Source of the DNA: a virus
Direction: 5' to 3' (one strand)
DNA length: 63,472 nt
Virus record (IMG/VR): IMGVR_UViG_3300045825_000308
Span: 1-63,472 of that record
The stretch's first letter is position 1, and each line of letters opens with the position of its first letter. The notes beneath the pieces are model-generated. The model saw only the letters and a program-made list of their open reading frames with translations. It was not told the DNA's origin and made no database searches. The position numbers were made by a program, and so were the translations under genes. Below, piece after piece: positions 53,582-61,252 of this stretch.

Positions 53582-54209
53582 ATTAATAGTAGATCAAGAT
53601 TTTATTAATAACTTTTCAATTGCTAAAGTGAAAGACTACGAAGGTTGTCCAGATGCTTTAAGAATGTTAATATTGAGATTTGGTCATGGCTCTGATGTTC
53701 TTTCCAGAAGGAAAGCAGACTTTATTAAAATAGCAACAGAAGATAACAAACCGCATTGGATTATCAACTTCTTATGCAATATGTTAAAAGAAGAATATAA
53801 GATCTCATTCTATCAAGATTATCTAAAGACCTGCTTAAATGTATGTCCAGACAATAAAATGGTCCAGGATTGTCTCCAGGACATCCAGGAAGTCAAAAAT
53901 CTAGGCACTTCTGGCTTATTTGATTACATTCAGAACCTAGAAGATCTTATTAAACAAAAAGAGTTTGAACTAAGCAGTGCACAATCTTTTGATGATGGGA
54001 TTCAAACTAACTATGAAAAGTCTGTTTGTCAAAGTATTTTGATAGTTTTAAAAGATACTAATAAAGTTTACACTCGTTCTTTAACTGCTGCGTTGCAAAA
54101 GATAGCTGAAGCTAAATCAATTCTAGATTTAGACAACTCAAGAGATAATATCAAATTAAAAACTATTGCATTGAAGCTAATAGATTTCTCGGAAATATTT
54201 GAGGATTAA
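53574..54209 (+). CDS. Hypothetical helical protein
   Basis: From ATG 53574 (AGGAAG 8 bases before) the protein is 211 residues. It overlaps the previous stop codon (ATGAATAA). It is helical throughout with several Cys residues and a long C-terminal charged region. No function is recognised. Confidence 0.6.
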   Translation: MNKLIVDQDFINNFSIAKVKDYEGCPDALRMLILRFGHGSDVLSRRKADFIKIATEDNKPHWIINFLCNMLKEEYKISFYQDYLKTCLNVCPDNKMVQDCLQDIQEVKNLGTSGLFDYIQNLEDLIKQKEFELSSAQSFDDGIQTNYEKSVCQSILIVLKDTNKVYTRSLTAALQKIAEAKSILDLDNSRDNIKLKTIALKLIDFSEIFED

Positions 54210-54211
54210 AT

Positions 54212-54484
54212 ATGAAAAGCACTAAAATGATGGATGGCGATAAAAAAAGAGTGTCACCCGTTCTCCAAGAAAAAATGAAAGCTTTAGATGAAAGAACAAT
54301 CATTAAAATTAATGGGCATGAAATTCTTATGAAAGATTATATGATTGATCCTAAATATTATAATAATCTACCGTTTAAAGATACGTCCGCTGATGAAGTA
54401 TTATTGGAATGCAAACACAACCTAGAAGAAAAAAGCAAGATTGCAAGGCCAATAGATTATGTGGATTATAAACAGGATACTTAA
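54212..54484 (+). CDS. Hypothetical small protein
   Basis: The 90-residue product starts 3 bases after the previous gene. It is Lys- and Asp-rich (KINGHEILMKDYMIDP) with no known motif. The next gene overlaps it by 26 bases in another frame. Confidence 0.55.
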   Translation: MKSTKMMDGDKKRVSPVLQEKMKALDERTIIKINGHEILMKDYMIDPKYYNNLPFKDTSADEVLLECKHNLEEKSKIARPIDYVDYKQDT

Positions 54485-54707
54485 TTACTTTGAAACAAAA
54501 AAGATTAAACAATCTATTCGTCGCTTAACTAAAATCACTATCTCTAATCAAGAAATTCGAGATATCGAAATCAAATCTGAATTGTTTTTATTGCCAGGAA
54601 GATACTCCTTAGTTTATAGAGATAAGTTTTCTAACACTCAAATGAAACGATTCACTATACAAGAACCAATAGACATTTCAATTAAAGACATCTTTTCTTT
54701 GAAGTAA
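54459..54707 (+). CDS. Hypothetical small basic protein
   Basis: The 82-residue product has a basic N-terminal helix (KKIKQSIRRLTK) and a beta-rich end. It starts within the previous gene, so translation is probably coupled. Unknown function. Confidence 0.5.
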   Translation: MWIINRILNYFETKKIKQSIRRLTKITISNQEIRDIEIKSELFLLPGRYSLVYRDKFSNTQMKRFTIQEPIDISIKDIFSLK

Positions 54708-54735
54708 TATATGAAGAATTTCACAGGAGAATTAT

Positions 54736-55062
54736 ATGAATATTGATAATGTTAATAAATTTAATAAAGAAGCAACTAAACTATTAAAGAAGTATAAGGG
54801 TAAAGCATTCTTTGTAACAGAAGAAACTATCGAAAAAAATAAAGAGCAGATGAGAATGACTAGTGATCTAGTATTAGAAGCAACGAAAGAAGTCTTTAAC
54901 ATTTGCGTCAAACAAAATATTAGCGCGATAGACAGTAAACATTTTGGAAACTTTATTATTGATATGACTAAACTTTATTGGAATAATTTTGGAGCTATCA
55001 CAAATGAAACACAACAAGCTGAATCACAGCCTATAGGAGAATCAAATGAACACTCAAACTGA
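54736..55062 (+). CDS. Hypothetical helical protein
   Basis: This is a 108-residue, mainly helical, Lys-rich protein with ACAGGAG before ATG. It overlaps the next gene by 17 bases. No motif is recognised. Confidence 0.6.
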   Translation: MNIDNVNKFNKEATKLLKKYKGKAFFVTEETIEKNKEQMRMTSDLVLEATKEVFNICVKQNISAIDSKHFGNFIIDMTKLYWNNFGAITNETQQAESQPIGESNEHSN

Positions 55063-55504
55063 ATCAACAAATCCCGAACTAGTTCCATCAAATCTAGGCG
55101 AAGCAATACCGGCTGCACCAGAAACAAAGCCTCTTCCTCCAAAGATTGAAGACTTTGATGTTAAAGAAACTCTTGTCTTTGATTTAACAGATGCAGAACT
55201 TTTAGAGATTGGAAAGAATGTTGCCACTCTTTCTGCTGAAAAAAGATCTAAAGAAGCTTTGTTAAAAGGATATATTGCAGATCGTAAAGATGAAATCAAA
55301 GGACTTGAAGCTGATATTCGTTTCAATGTAAAACTAATTGAAGTTAGAAAGCAAGGCAAAGAAGTTGATTGCATAATGAGAAAAGATTATACTAGAGGAA
55401 TTGTTCAGTTCATCTTTGCTGGAAATGTAATGAAAGAAAGAGCCCTTGAGCATCATGAAAAAGTTCGTCCTCAAGATAATACAATGTCTTCTGTTAATCA
55501 ATAA
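55046..55504 (+). CDS. Hypothetical coiled-coil protein
   Basis: The 152-residue product has a Pro/Glu-rich disordered start, then a helix-rich core (about 50-110, ATLSAEKRSKEALLKGYI) that may form a coiled coil, and a Lys/Arg-rich end. AGGAG precedes ATG. Unknown function. Confidence 0.6.
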   Translation: MNTQTESTNPELVPSNLGEAIPAAPETKPLPPKIEDFDVKETLVFDLTDAELLEIGKNVATLSAEKRSKEALLKGYIADRKDEIKGLEADIRFNVKLIEVRKQGKEVDCIMRKDYTRGIVQFIFAGNVMKERALEHHEKVRPQDNTMSSVNQ

Positions 55505-55514
55505 GGATTGAATC

Positions 55515-55748
55515 ATGTCTAAGTTTAAAGTCACTGCTGTAATTACTTTGTCTCTAGATATTATGGCAGATACAGAAAAGCAAGCTCTTGAGTTAGCTAA
55601 AGATCAATTTGATATTGAAGATCATCTGAATGTTTTAGATGAATCTATTAAGTTTACAAAAGCTAAAATTGATGAGAATGAAGATGAAGATGTTGTTTTT
55701 GAATCTTATGGTTCTGACGACGATGAAGATGAAGAGTATGATGATTAA
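55515..55748 (+). CDS. Small acidic protein
   Basis: The 77-residue product has a beta-alpha-beta-like N terminus (KVTAVITLSLDIMADTEKQA) and a very acidic C-terminal tail of Asp and Glu, which could mimic DNA or bind a basic partner. AAGGATTG precedes ATG. It ends 22 bases before the tRNA-like element. Confidence 0.6.
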   Translation: MSKFKVTAVITLSLDIMADTEKQALELAKDQFDIEDHLNVLDESIKFTKAKIDENEDEDVVFESYGSDDDEDEEYDD

Positions 55749-55770
55749 ATAGGTCTCGCGAGGAAGAGTA

Positions 55771-55838
55771 ATACTTATAGCTCAGTTGGGAGAGTGGTAG
55801 TTTCTATCGGGTCGCAGGTTCGAGTCCTGTTAAGTATT
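55771..55838 (+). ncRNA. tRNA-like element lacking a normal anticodon loop
   Basis: The sequence folds as a cloverleaf: acceptor ATACTTA/TAAGTAT (7 bp), D arm GCTC/GAGT with GG in its loop, T arm GCAGG/CCTGT with loop TTCGAGT. The anticodon position has a 5-bp stem GGTAG/CTATC but only a three-base loop TTT, so no anticodon can be formed. The total is about 68 bases, 5 or more shorter than a standard tRNA. It may be a decayed tRNA or a tRNA mimic. No CCA is encoded. Confidence 0.65.
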
Positions 55839-55840
55839 GT

Positions 55841-55876
55841 GGGGGAGTAGTTTAAAATGCTCCCCTCTCTTTTTTT
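55841..55876 (+). terminator. Rho-independent terminator after the tRNA-like element
   Basis: GGGGAG pairs with CTCCCC across a 12-base loop, followed by TCTCTTTTTTT. It lies 3 bases after the tRNA-like element and would end its transcript. Confidence 0.8.
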
Positions 55877-55885
55877 AAGGATAGT

Positions 55886-56098
55886 ATGTTAAGTTTTAAG
55901 TTTAGTAAGAGTAGACCATTACAAATTAAAGATACTATAACGCAAGAAGTTATAGAGTTAATAGTTCCTGAAGATTATAAGAATAATAGTATGACTATTA
56001 ATTTAAATATATCTCAACGTTTTCAAATAATTAGAAAGTCAGCAGATGCTGATTCAAAACCAAAGGAAGTATCCGATGAATCAAGCCATAATTGTTAG
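55886..56098 (+). CDS. Hypothetical small protein
   Basis: The 70-residue product (AAGGATAGT before ATG) has a beta-rich start (KFSKSRPLQIKDTIT) and a Lys/Asp-rich end. It follows the terminator. No function is known. Confidence 0.55.
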   Translation: MLSFKFSKSRPLQIKDTITQEVIELIVPEDYKNNSMTINLNISQRFQIIRKSADADSKPKEVSDESSHNC

Positions 56099-56134
56099 AA
56101 GTATAATCAGACAATATTCAATAGGAGATTGCTA

Positions 56135-56545
56135 ATGAAGAAGTTAAGATTACTTTTATTAAAGTATAAAATGGGTTTCAAATGTCTGTGGTGGTTATTC
56201 AGATATAGAAAAGAAGAACTAACTACAGCTAAAGTTTATTTGTGTGCACCGTTTCAAGCACCACATCTTGGGGAAGTGTTTTATATTCTTGATCATACAA
56301 ATGGTTCTTGCTTCATGACTAATCATAATAATCAGGAAGACAGAATCAAAACAGTCTTTTCTCCAACTTGTTATCTAATGCATAAGTCGAAAAAGATGTT
56401 AGTTAACTTTAAAAGAAATCAAACATTAATGTTGGCGCCTTTTTCTTTTGTTAATATGCCGGCTGGTCTTTCTTATAATAATATGAAGAAGTTTTATAAA
56501 GGTCACAACGTTCAATTCCTTTACACAACAGTGGTGAGACTATGA
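56135..56545 (+). CDS. Hypothetical protein
   Basis: I start at ATG 56135 with AGGAG 7 bases before, giving 136 residues. The start has a basic, hydrophobic helix (LRLLLLKYKMGFKCLWWLFR) and the rest is beta-rich with several Cys and His. No known family. A TATAAT at 56102 could be part of a promoter, but its -35 is not clear. Confidence 0.6.
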   Translation: MKKLRLLLLKYKMGFKCLWWLFRYRKEELTTAKVYLCAPFQAPHLGEVFYILDHTNGSCFMTNHNNQEDRIKTVFSPTCYLMHKSKKMLVNFKRNQTLMLAPFSFVNMPAGLSYNNMKKFYKGHNVQFLYTTVVRL

Positions 56546-56739
56546 GAACAACCGACTGGCCTAACTTAAATAATCAAAACAAATCTCCGATCACTTCAGA
56601 GTTGATGCAAGATTATGCTGTAACCAGAAAAGAATCTAAGAAAGTTCTTAACAAGATTTATCTGTTTGCAATTTGCATAATGTATCTGGGTCTATTAGGA
56701 TTGTTATTTTTTGAAGGACAAGAAAATGGTTGGTGGTAG
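56542..56739 (+). CDS. Small tail-anchored membrane protein
   Basis: The 65-residue product has one C-terminal membrane segment (about residues 41-58) and a polar N terminus. Its start overlaps the previous stop codon. Function unknown. Confidence 0.6.
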   Translation: MRTTDWPNLNNQNKSPITSELMQDYAVTRKESKKVLNKIYLFAICIMYLGLLGLLFFEGQENGWW

Positions 56740-56956
56740 TTTTATAGTGCAGGGAATTATTAATAACACAGAAACTTTTATGTTAGCAGATAATTGTAAG
56801 ACTACTGCTATTCAAAGAGCTAAAGATAAAATTAGAGAAAAACACTTTAGAGATAGAGGTAACAAATCTTCTTTTAAAATAATTTATTATAGGAAGATTG
56901 TCTATCAAGCTTTCGTTAGTGATTATAGAAGTCGATTTACCATAGAAGTAAAATGA
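56726..56956 (+). CDS. Hypothetical small basic protein
   Basis: From ATG 56726 (after GAAGGAC) the protein has 76 residues with a beta-rich, Lys/Arg-rich core. It overlaps its neighbours. Function unknown. Confidence 0.55.
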   Translation: MVGGSFIVQGIINNTETFMLADNCKTTAIQRAKDKIREKHFRDRGNKSSFKIIYYRKIVYQAFVSDYRSRFTIEVK

Positions 56957-57147
56957 AAGAAACAGAACTAAGAAAAACATTAACAGCAAGTGAATGGAAG
57001 AAGTATAGAATGTGTACTCGCAAGAGGAAGTTTAGTAAAGCTAAAGCAGATATGATTATTGATGATCAAGCTAAGAAGAAAATTATTAACTACTATTATC
57101 TTTGTCCTTATTGTCAGAACTATCACATAACTTCACAGGATCGTTAA
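56953..57147 (+). CDS. Zinc-binding CPxC protein
   Basis: The 64-residue protein has a Cys in RMCTRKRKFSKAKAD and the C-terminal YLCPYCQNYHITS, a layout common in small phage proteins with a zinc ribbon (Cys, then CPxC with His). It may bind nucleic acid. Overlap with the previous gene is four bases. Confidence 0.6.
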   Translation: MKETELRKTLTASEWKKYRMCTRKRKFSKAKADMIIDDQAKKKIINYYYLCPYCQNYHITSQDR

Positions 57148-57148
57148 T

Positions 57149-57475
57149 ATGCAAAATAATAAACATCTCTCTATCGGAATAGTTCTTGGGGGTTATCTTG
57201 ATCAGTCAAATCATTTGATGGATCGCAAAGAGCTTAACAGAAGAATATCTGGGTTACAAAAATTAGTAACGAAACTAAACCAGGATCTTTTCCAACAAAG
57301 ATTTAACAACAAGCATAATCTTTCTATTGATGGAGTAATATCCAATAAGATAATGACTCAGGAACAAAAGTTAGAAACTCTTAGTGATGCAATGATGTGG
57401 TTAAAATACTATCATCATGATGTTGTAGACAGTCCTAATACAGAAATTGATAAATTTATACGGGAGAATAAATGA
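57149..57475 (+). CDS. Hypothetical helical protein
   Basis: The 108-residue product is helical with a hydrophobic start (HLSIGIVLGGYL). It starts right after the previous stop codon with weak ribosome binding. Unknown function. Confidence 0.55.
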   Translation: MQNNKHLSIGIVLGGYLDQSNHLMDRKELNRRISGLQKLVTKLNQDLFQQRFNNKHNLSIDGVISNKIMTQEQKLETLSDAMMWLKYYHHDVVDSPNTEIDKFIRENK

Positions 57476-57551
57476 ATCCAAATCTGTTAATAATTAATTT
57501 TCATTATTATAAATTAGATAACAAAAGAATCTATTTTATCAGGGAGTATCC

Positions 57552-57827
57552 ATGGAAGAACCAATAGAGATAATTAAACCACCAAATGATTGGCATGCCG
57601 GTACACAGATCACAATATTCCGGAGAATGTTAATAGAAAAGAGTATGGAATATCCTAAAAAACAATTCATGTTAGATTTGTCTGAAGTTGAATACATGGA
57701 TTCATGTTCTTTTAGAGTTGTATTTGATTTCTTGCCAATGTTTGGTAAAGTGATTCCGCCTAAAATAAAACATATTATCATGATGTATGATCAATGGTTA
57801 GAATCAAAGAAAGGATTAGAAAAATGA
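57552..57827 (+). CDS. STAS-like protein
   Basis: The 91-residue product contains FMLDLSEVEYMDSCSF, the pattern of STAS domains (anti-sigma factor antagonists), in which a strand ending in Asp is followed by Asp-Ser. In such proteins the Ser is a phosphorylation site. It could regulate a sigma-like partner, and two sigma-like genes occur here. The similarity is short, so confidence is limited. GGGAG precedes ATG. Confidence 0.4.
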   Translation: MEEPIEIIKPPNDWHAGTQITIFRRMLIEKSMEYPKKQFMLDLSEVEYMDSCSFRVVFDFLPMFGKVIPPKIKHIIMMYDQWLESKKGLEK

Positions 57828-58147
57828 AAAAAATACCATTCTTTTACGTATCAACTTCTGTTAATTATGCTGTATTGCTAAACGATCCTAATCTTTTCAT
57901 TCAAGGATTAAATTCTCATCTAGTTAAAACATTTAATGATGTTAAAGAAAACAAAACCCAGAATTATGCTTTTGGTTCTATCTTCTTAACAGAATCAGAA
58001 TATAACAATTTCATAAGAGAAACTATTCATGGGAAAGTAGAAAAATTAGATCGCCTTTTCCAAGAAGATACTATACCAGAAGCAGTTATAAACAATATTC
58101 AATCAGATATCAAAAGAGTGTTTACTTTAATCCAAGGAGAGTTATGA
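57824..58147 (+). CDS. Hypothetical protein
   Basis: From ATG 57824 (after AAAGGATTAG) the protein has 107 residues and overlaps the STAS-like gene by four bases. It is helical in its second half. Unknown function. Confidence 0.6.
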   Translation: MKKIPFFYVSTSVNYAVLLNDPNLFIQGLNSHLVKTFNDVKENKTQNYAFGSIFLTESEYNNFIRETIHGKVEKLDRLFQEDTIPEAVINNIQSDIKRVFTLIQGEL

Positions 58148-58521
58148 GCAAGTGGATAGTGATAAAATCCATAGAAGAAATGAAAACTTTCTATGAAACA
58201 ATCTTACCAGAATTAAGAACAATAGCTAAAGAACATGGATATGCTTTAGGTTTACATGGATCACTAACTAGAGATTTAGATCTGATAGCAGTTCCTTGGA
58301 TAGAAAACTATTCTGATAAAGAAGATCTAGCCAGAGATATTCAAAAGACAGCTTGTGGTTTTACCATGTCAGAATATAACTGGGAACAAAAACCTCATTC
58401 AAGAATGGCCACTTGCTTTCCAATATGTTTTATAGATAAAGAACTTTGGAAGGATGATAGACCTTCTTTAGGACATATTGACTTATCAGTAATTGAATTT
58501 AATCACAAAAGGATAAACTAA
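58144..58521 (+). CDS. Nucleotidyltransferase-like phage protein
   Basis: The 125-residue product contains LHGSLTRDLDLIAVPW, the GS plus DxD pattern of nucleotidyltransferase folds, and a late DLSV. Small phage proteins of this kind are common, but their substrate is unknown. It overlaps its neighbours by four and one bases. Confidence 0.5.
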   Translation: MSKWIVIKSIEEMKTFYETILPELRTIAKEHGYALGLHGSLTRDLDLIAVPWIENYSDKEDLARDIQKTACGFTMSEYNWEQKPHSRMATCFPICFIDKELWKDDRPSLGHIDLSVIEFNHKRIN

Positions 58522-58745
58522 TGATCAATCTACAAGACCATATAGAAGACATATCAGACGACTTTCAATCAACTTTTACTCAAGTAGACCATGAGACATT
58601 AGCTAATATGTTAAATGGTCCAGATGAGTTCCAGGAAGTAACCAGGATCATTCAGAAGCATTATAAAGCAGATGTTACTTTTAAAAAAACAAATCAGTTA
58701 GGGAATAATAATTATAAGAATAGTTTCGATAATGATAACAGATAA
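58521..58745 (+). CDS. Hypothetical acidic protein
   Basis: The 74-residue product has an acidic N-terminal half and an Asn-rich end. The DNA at its 3' end forms a small inverted repeat GATAAC/GTTATC (58734-58752). Function unknown. Confidence 0.5.
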   Translation: MINLQDHIEDISDDFQSTFTQVDHETLANMLNGPDEFQEVTRIIQKHYKADVTFKKTNQLGNNNYKNSFDNDNR

Positions 58746-58809
58746 AGTTATCTGATAAGAAATAAGTAGAAATAAATTTCATAACAAATGATCTGTTAAG
58801 GAAGTCACA

Positions 58810-59040
58810 ATGCAACGAGTTATAAAATACATATTTCCGATAACAATATTAGTTAATCTAATTATTTGGTATTCAACAATTTCATTAATCTCTAGTGTTA
58901 TCAAGAGCTTTGGAGATTGTGATAAGAAGTATAATGTAGAGAAGTATATTAAGTCAGATTGGTTTTGTCCAATAGAAGATATATCAACTAAAGAGTTCTT
59001 TAAGAACTTTGATAAACCACATCATAAGGGGAATAGATAA
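58810..59040 (+). CDS. Small membrane or exported protein
   Basis: The 76-residue product has an N-terminal membrane segment (about residues 7-32) and a soluble end with two Cys residues. AAGGAAGT precedes ATG. Function unknown. Confidence 0.55.
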   Translation: MQRVIKYIFPITILVNLIIWYSTISLISSVIKSFGDCDKKYNVEKYIKSDWFCPIEDISTKEFFKNFDKPHHKGNR

Positions 59041-59370
59041 ATGCAACAATCATTAGTAACAGAAGATACTCAACTAACTCCACCTAATCCATTAACTAAA
59101 GATCAAATGGTAAAGCTCTCTATGATCCAAGAGAAGATAGACTTCTTATATGATCAGAAGAAAGCAATCATTCAAGAAGTTCTGACTGGACATTATTCAG
59201 TTAGTAACTGCACCAAGATTGATGGACTAGATAAACCATGGATGAGAGTAACATTAACAGATAATCTTAATGTCTTTAAAGATCAAGATGCAGTATTCCG
59301 TATGGCAACTATTAACAGATACGAATCTAAGATTGAGTTCTTAAAGAATGAACCAAAGGCAAAAGAATGA
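59041..59370 (+). CDS. Hypothetical protein
   Basis: The 109-residue product begins directly after the previous stop codon and has a helix-rich N terminus and a beta-rich middle (PWMRVTLTDNLNV). Unknown function. Confidence 0.55.
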   Translation: MQQSLVTEDTQLTPPNPLTKDQMVKLSMIQEKIDFLYDQKKAIIQEVLTGHYSVSNCTKIDGLDKPWMRVTLTDNLNVFKDQDAVFRMATINRYESKIEFLKNEPKAKE

Positions 59371-59525
59371 AGATCATACTCTGTATTTATCTTATCGGAA
59401 TATTGTCTGGATTATATCTAGCTAAGAAAAGAAAGGATCCTTCTTTATTCTGGTTCGCTTTCATTCCATTACTTGGAACTTACTACGCAACGAAAGTAGC
59501 AATCAACGCTTTTATTAAAGGATAA
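59367..59525 (+). CDS. Small two-segment membrane protein
   Basis: A 52-residue ORF that starts within the previous stop codon (ATGA). It has hydrophobic segments IILCIYLIGILSGLYLA and LFWFAFIPLLGTYYA separated by a basic turn (KKRKD), a typical hairpin in the membrane. No function is known. The coupling to the gene before supports that it is real. Confidence 0.5.
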   Translation: MKIILCIYLIGILSGLYLAKKRKDPSLFWFAFIPLLGTYYATKVAINAFIKG

Positions 59526-59530
59526 TAACA

Positions 59531-59731
59531 ATGTCAAAAGAAATGGAATATAAACTGTTCATTGAAGAATTTAAAGGTAATCCGATCTTTGCTATATGGA
59601 AGATAGATAAAGAAGGAAACAAAGTAAACCCTTCTCCAATGATATCTTTCGGTAAGAACAAAGCTAAAGAACTCTTAAAGTATTATGAAGAGCTTAAACA
59701 ATTTGTTGGAGAAGAGAATGATCAAGCTTAA
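59531..59731 (+). CDS. Hypothetical small protein
   Basis: The 66-residue product is Lys/Glu-rich and mixed alpha/beta. Its end overlaps the next start. Unknown function. Confidence 0.5.
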   Translation: MSKEMEYKLFIEEFKGNPIFAIWKIDKEGNKVNPSPMISFGKNKAKELLKYYEELKQFVGEENDQA

Positions 59732-59924
59732 TGATGTCTTGCTGTTAACTGATCATGGAGAGCCGACACTTGTTCTAGTAACAGATGTTGGTCGTTTCTT
59801 TAATGATGAACTCGGACTAGAAGTCTTAACAGAAGAATCTAATGGTTCTGATAAGATGTTATTATCTAAACAATGGTTCTTAGATAATGATCATTATAGA
59901 GCAATCAATCTAGGTCAGCTCTAG
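59718..59924 (+). CDS. Hypothetical small protein
   Basis: From ATG 59718 (after GGAGAAGAG) the protein has 68 residues with a beta-rich core (PTLVLVTDVGRFF). The next gene starts at a GTG on its stop codon. Function unknown. Confidence 0.5.
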   Translation: MIKLNDVLLLTDHGEPTLVLVTDVGRFFNDELGLEVLTEESNGSDKMLLSKQWFLDNDHYRAINLGQL

Positions 59925-60160
59925 TGGATAGTCTCACAGCTCATGAACTAAGATTATTGGTCCACAACACTCAGTTCTTTTCTTATAAGGGAAAGAACTA
60001 TAAAGTAATCAAATTAGTTAAGATCAAATCAGTAGTCACTAATGTTTGGTTCGATGGTGTTGAATACATTCCTTTATATGATATGCCTAAAGGAGAATGG
60101 TCAGGATCCTTTGTTAGACCACTATCAGATTTCCTAAACCTCTTTTCTCCAACAAATTAA
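59924..60160 (+). CDS. Hypothetical small protein (GTG start)
   Basis: The 78-residue product begins with GTG at 59924, overlapping the TAG of the previous gene by one base. It is beta-rich (GKNYKVIKLVKIK, WFDGVEYIPLYD), similar in layout to small phage SH3-like proteins, but I cannot name a family. Confidence 0.5.
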   Translation: MDSLTAHELRLLVHNTQFFSYKGKNYKVIKLVKIKSVVTNVWFDGVEYIPLYDMPKGEWSGSFVRPLSDFLNLFSPTN

Positions 60161-60252
60161 ATAATACATTGCACAAGGTAGCTTCTCCCTATGATATAGT
60201 GGCACTTATTAGTCAAAGTATAATCAACTAACGTTAAACAAGGAGAATACAA

Positions 60253-60678
60253 ATGAACGCACCAACAAACGTTAGTCCTGAAACTGTTACTTGCTCAGCC
60301 TTTATTTCTTTAGCAGCTTATGATCAAAATGAGCTCGTCTTCATCCAACCAGATGAGGATGCCGATCTACTAGAAGATGAGAACGCTATCCCGGTTACTT
60401 TAACCTTTAATGTGCCTATCCACAAACTAAAGCTTAGAGCTATCACCTATGGAGAAGTTACTAAGTATCATCTTATTAATAACGAGCCGAATCATATTCT
60501 TCCTTATGAATTGTTTATGAATGTCTTAAGGTATCTAAGAACACAAGATTGTTTCACTAGTAAACTTAGCTGGAATCTATATCCTGGGCAACCGGTGTAT
60601 GAGTTCATTGGTAGTGGTGAAGCTATGAAAGAACTCATAGAAGCTTATCACAGTAGAGTTAAGGTAGAACTAATCTAA
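60253..60678 (+). CDS. Hypothetical protein
   Basis: The 141-residue product (AAGGAG before ATG) has a beta-rich core and an acidic segment DEDADLLEDEN. A TATAAT at 60219 lies upstream, but no clear -35. Unknown function. Confidence 0.6.
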   Translation: MNAPTNVSPETVTCSAFISLAAYDQNELVFIQPDEDADLLEDENAIPVTLTFNVPIHKLKLRAITYGEVTKYHLINNEPNHILPYELFMNVLRYLRTQDCFTSKLSWNLYPGQPVYEFIGSGEAMKELIEAYHSRVKVELI

Positions 60679-60987
60679 ATGGCTAAGTCAGGTTATTATG
60701 ATTCATTGAGAGAAGTCCTGGAGTTTAAACAGATTCCAGGCTCTAATGGTTATGTGATTAATTGCTTTGGTCAAGTCTTTCATCATAAGACAAAAAGATA
60801 TAAAATATATGATGGAAAGAAATGGGGAGTACATAATTATGTGGTCCTTATCATTAATGGACAACCTAAAGAGCTCTTAATCTTTAAAGTCTTATTCCAA
60901 TTATTTGGTGTGACGCATCATAAAGAAGATGAAAGGTTTGATGATATCTTATTGGCTTTGAATAGAGAAAGAAAGGGCAAAGTATAA
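60679..60987 (+). CDS. NUMOD4-like DNA-binding protein
   Basis: The 102-residue product has FKQIPGSNGYVINCFGQVFH, like the NUMOD4 module of homing endonucleases, and a following Lys-rich strand segment, but no nuclease motif. It may be a domain left from, or recruited out of, a homing endonuclease. It starts right after the previous stop codon. Confidence 0.45.
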   Translation: MAKSGYYDSLREVLEFKQIPGSNGYVINCFGQVFHHKTKRYKIYDGKKWGVHNYVVLIINGQPKELLIFKVLFQLFGVTHHKEDERFDDILLALNRERKGKV

Positions 60988-61060
60988 TAGCTCAGTTAAC
61001 AGATAAGACCGTTGGATTAGAATGTAAAAATCAACTTATAAAACAATGTCTTATCTGTTA
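60983..61060 (+). promoter_or_regulatory. TATAAT box followed by a 13-bp leader hairpin
   Basis: TATAAT (60983-60988) lies just before a perfect 13-bp inverted repeat, TAACAGATAAGAC (60997-61009) and GTCTTATCTGTTA (61048-61060). A transcript from this box would begin with the hairpin, which ends 6 bases before the ribosome site of the gene at 61079. No good -35 is seen. Confidence 0.5.
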
Positions 61061-61078
61061 TCTTTAAAGGAAAGTAAT

Positions 61079-61252
61079 ATGTTTAGTAGTTACTGGAAAT
61101 TTGGATTCAATCATTCTTATCTTCAACCCAAAGAAGTCACTACCGTATTCTTTGGAATTAAAGGGCCAATCGAAACTACTTGGAAAAGAATGTTCTCAAT
61201 CAAACAATATGGATTCTATTATAAAGGAGTAACAAATGAACGAAGCTACTAA
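61079..61252 (+). CDS. Hypothetical small protein
   Basis: I use ATG 61079 with AAAGG before it (57 residues). It is aromatic-rich and follows the hairpin leader. It overlaps the next gene by 17 bases. Confidence 0.55.
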   Translation: MFSSYWKFGFNHSYLQPKEVTTVFFGIKGPIETTWKRMFSIKQYGFYYKGVTNERSY

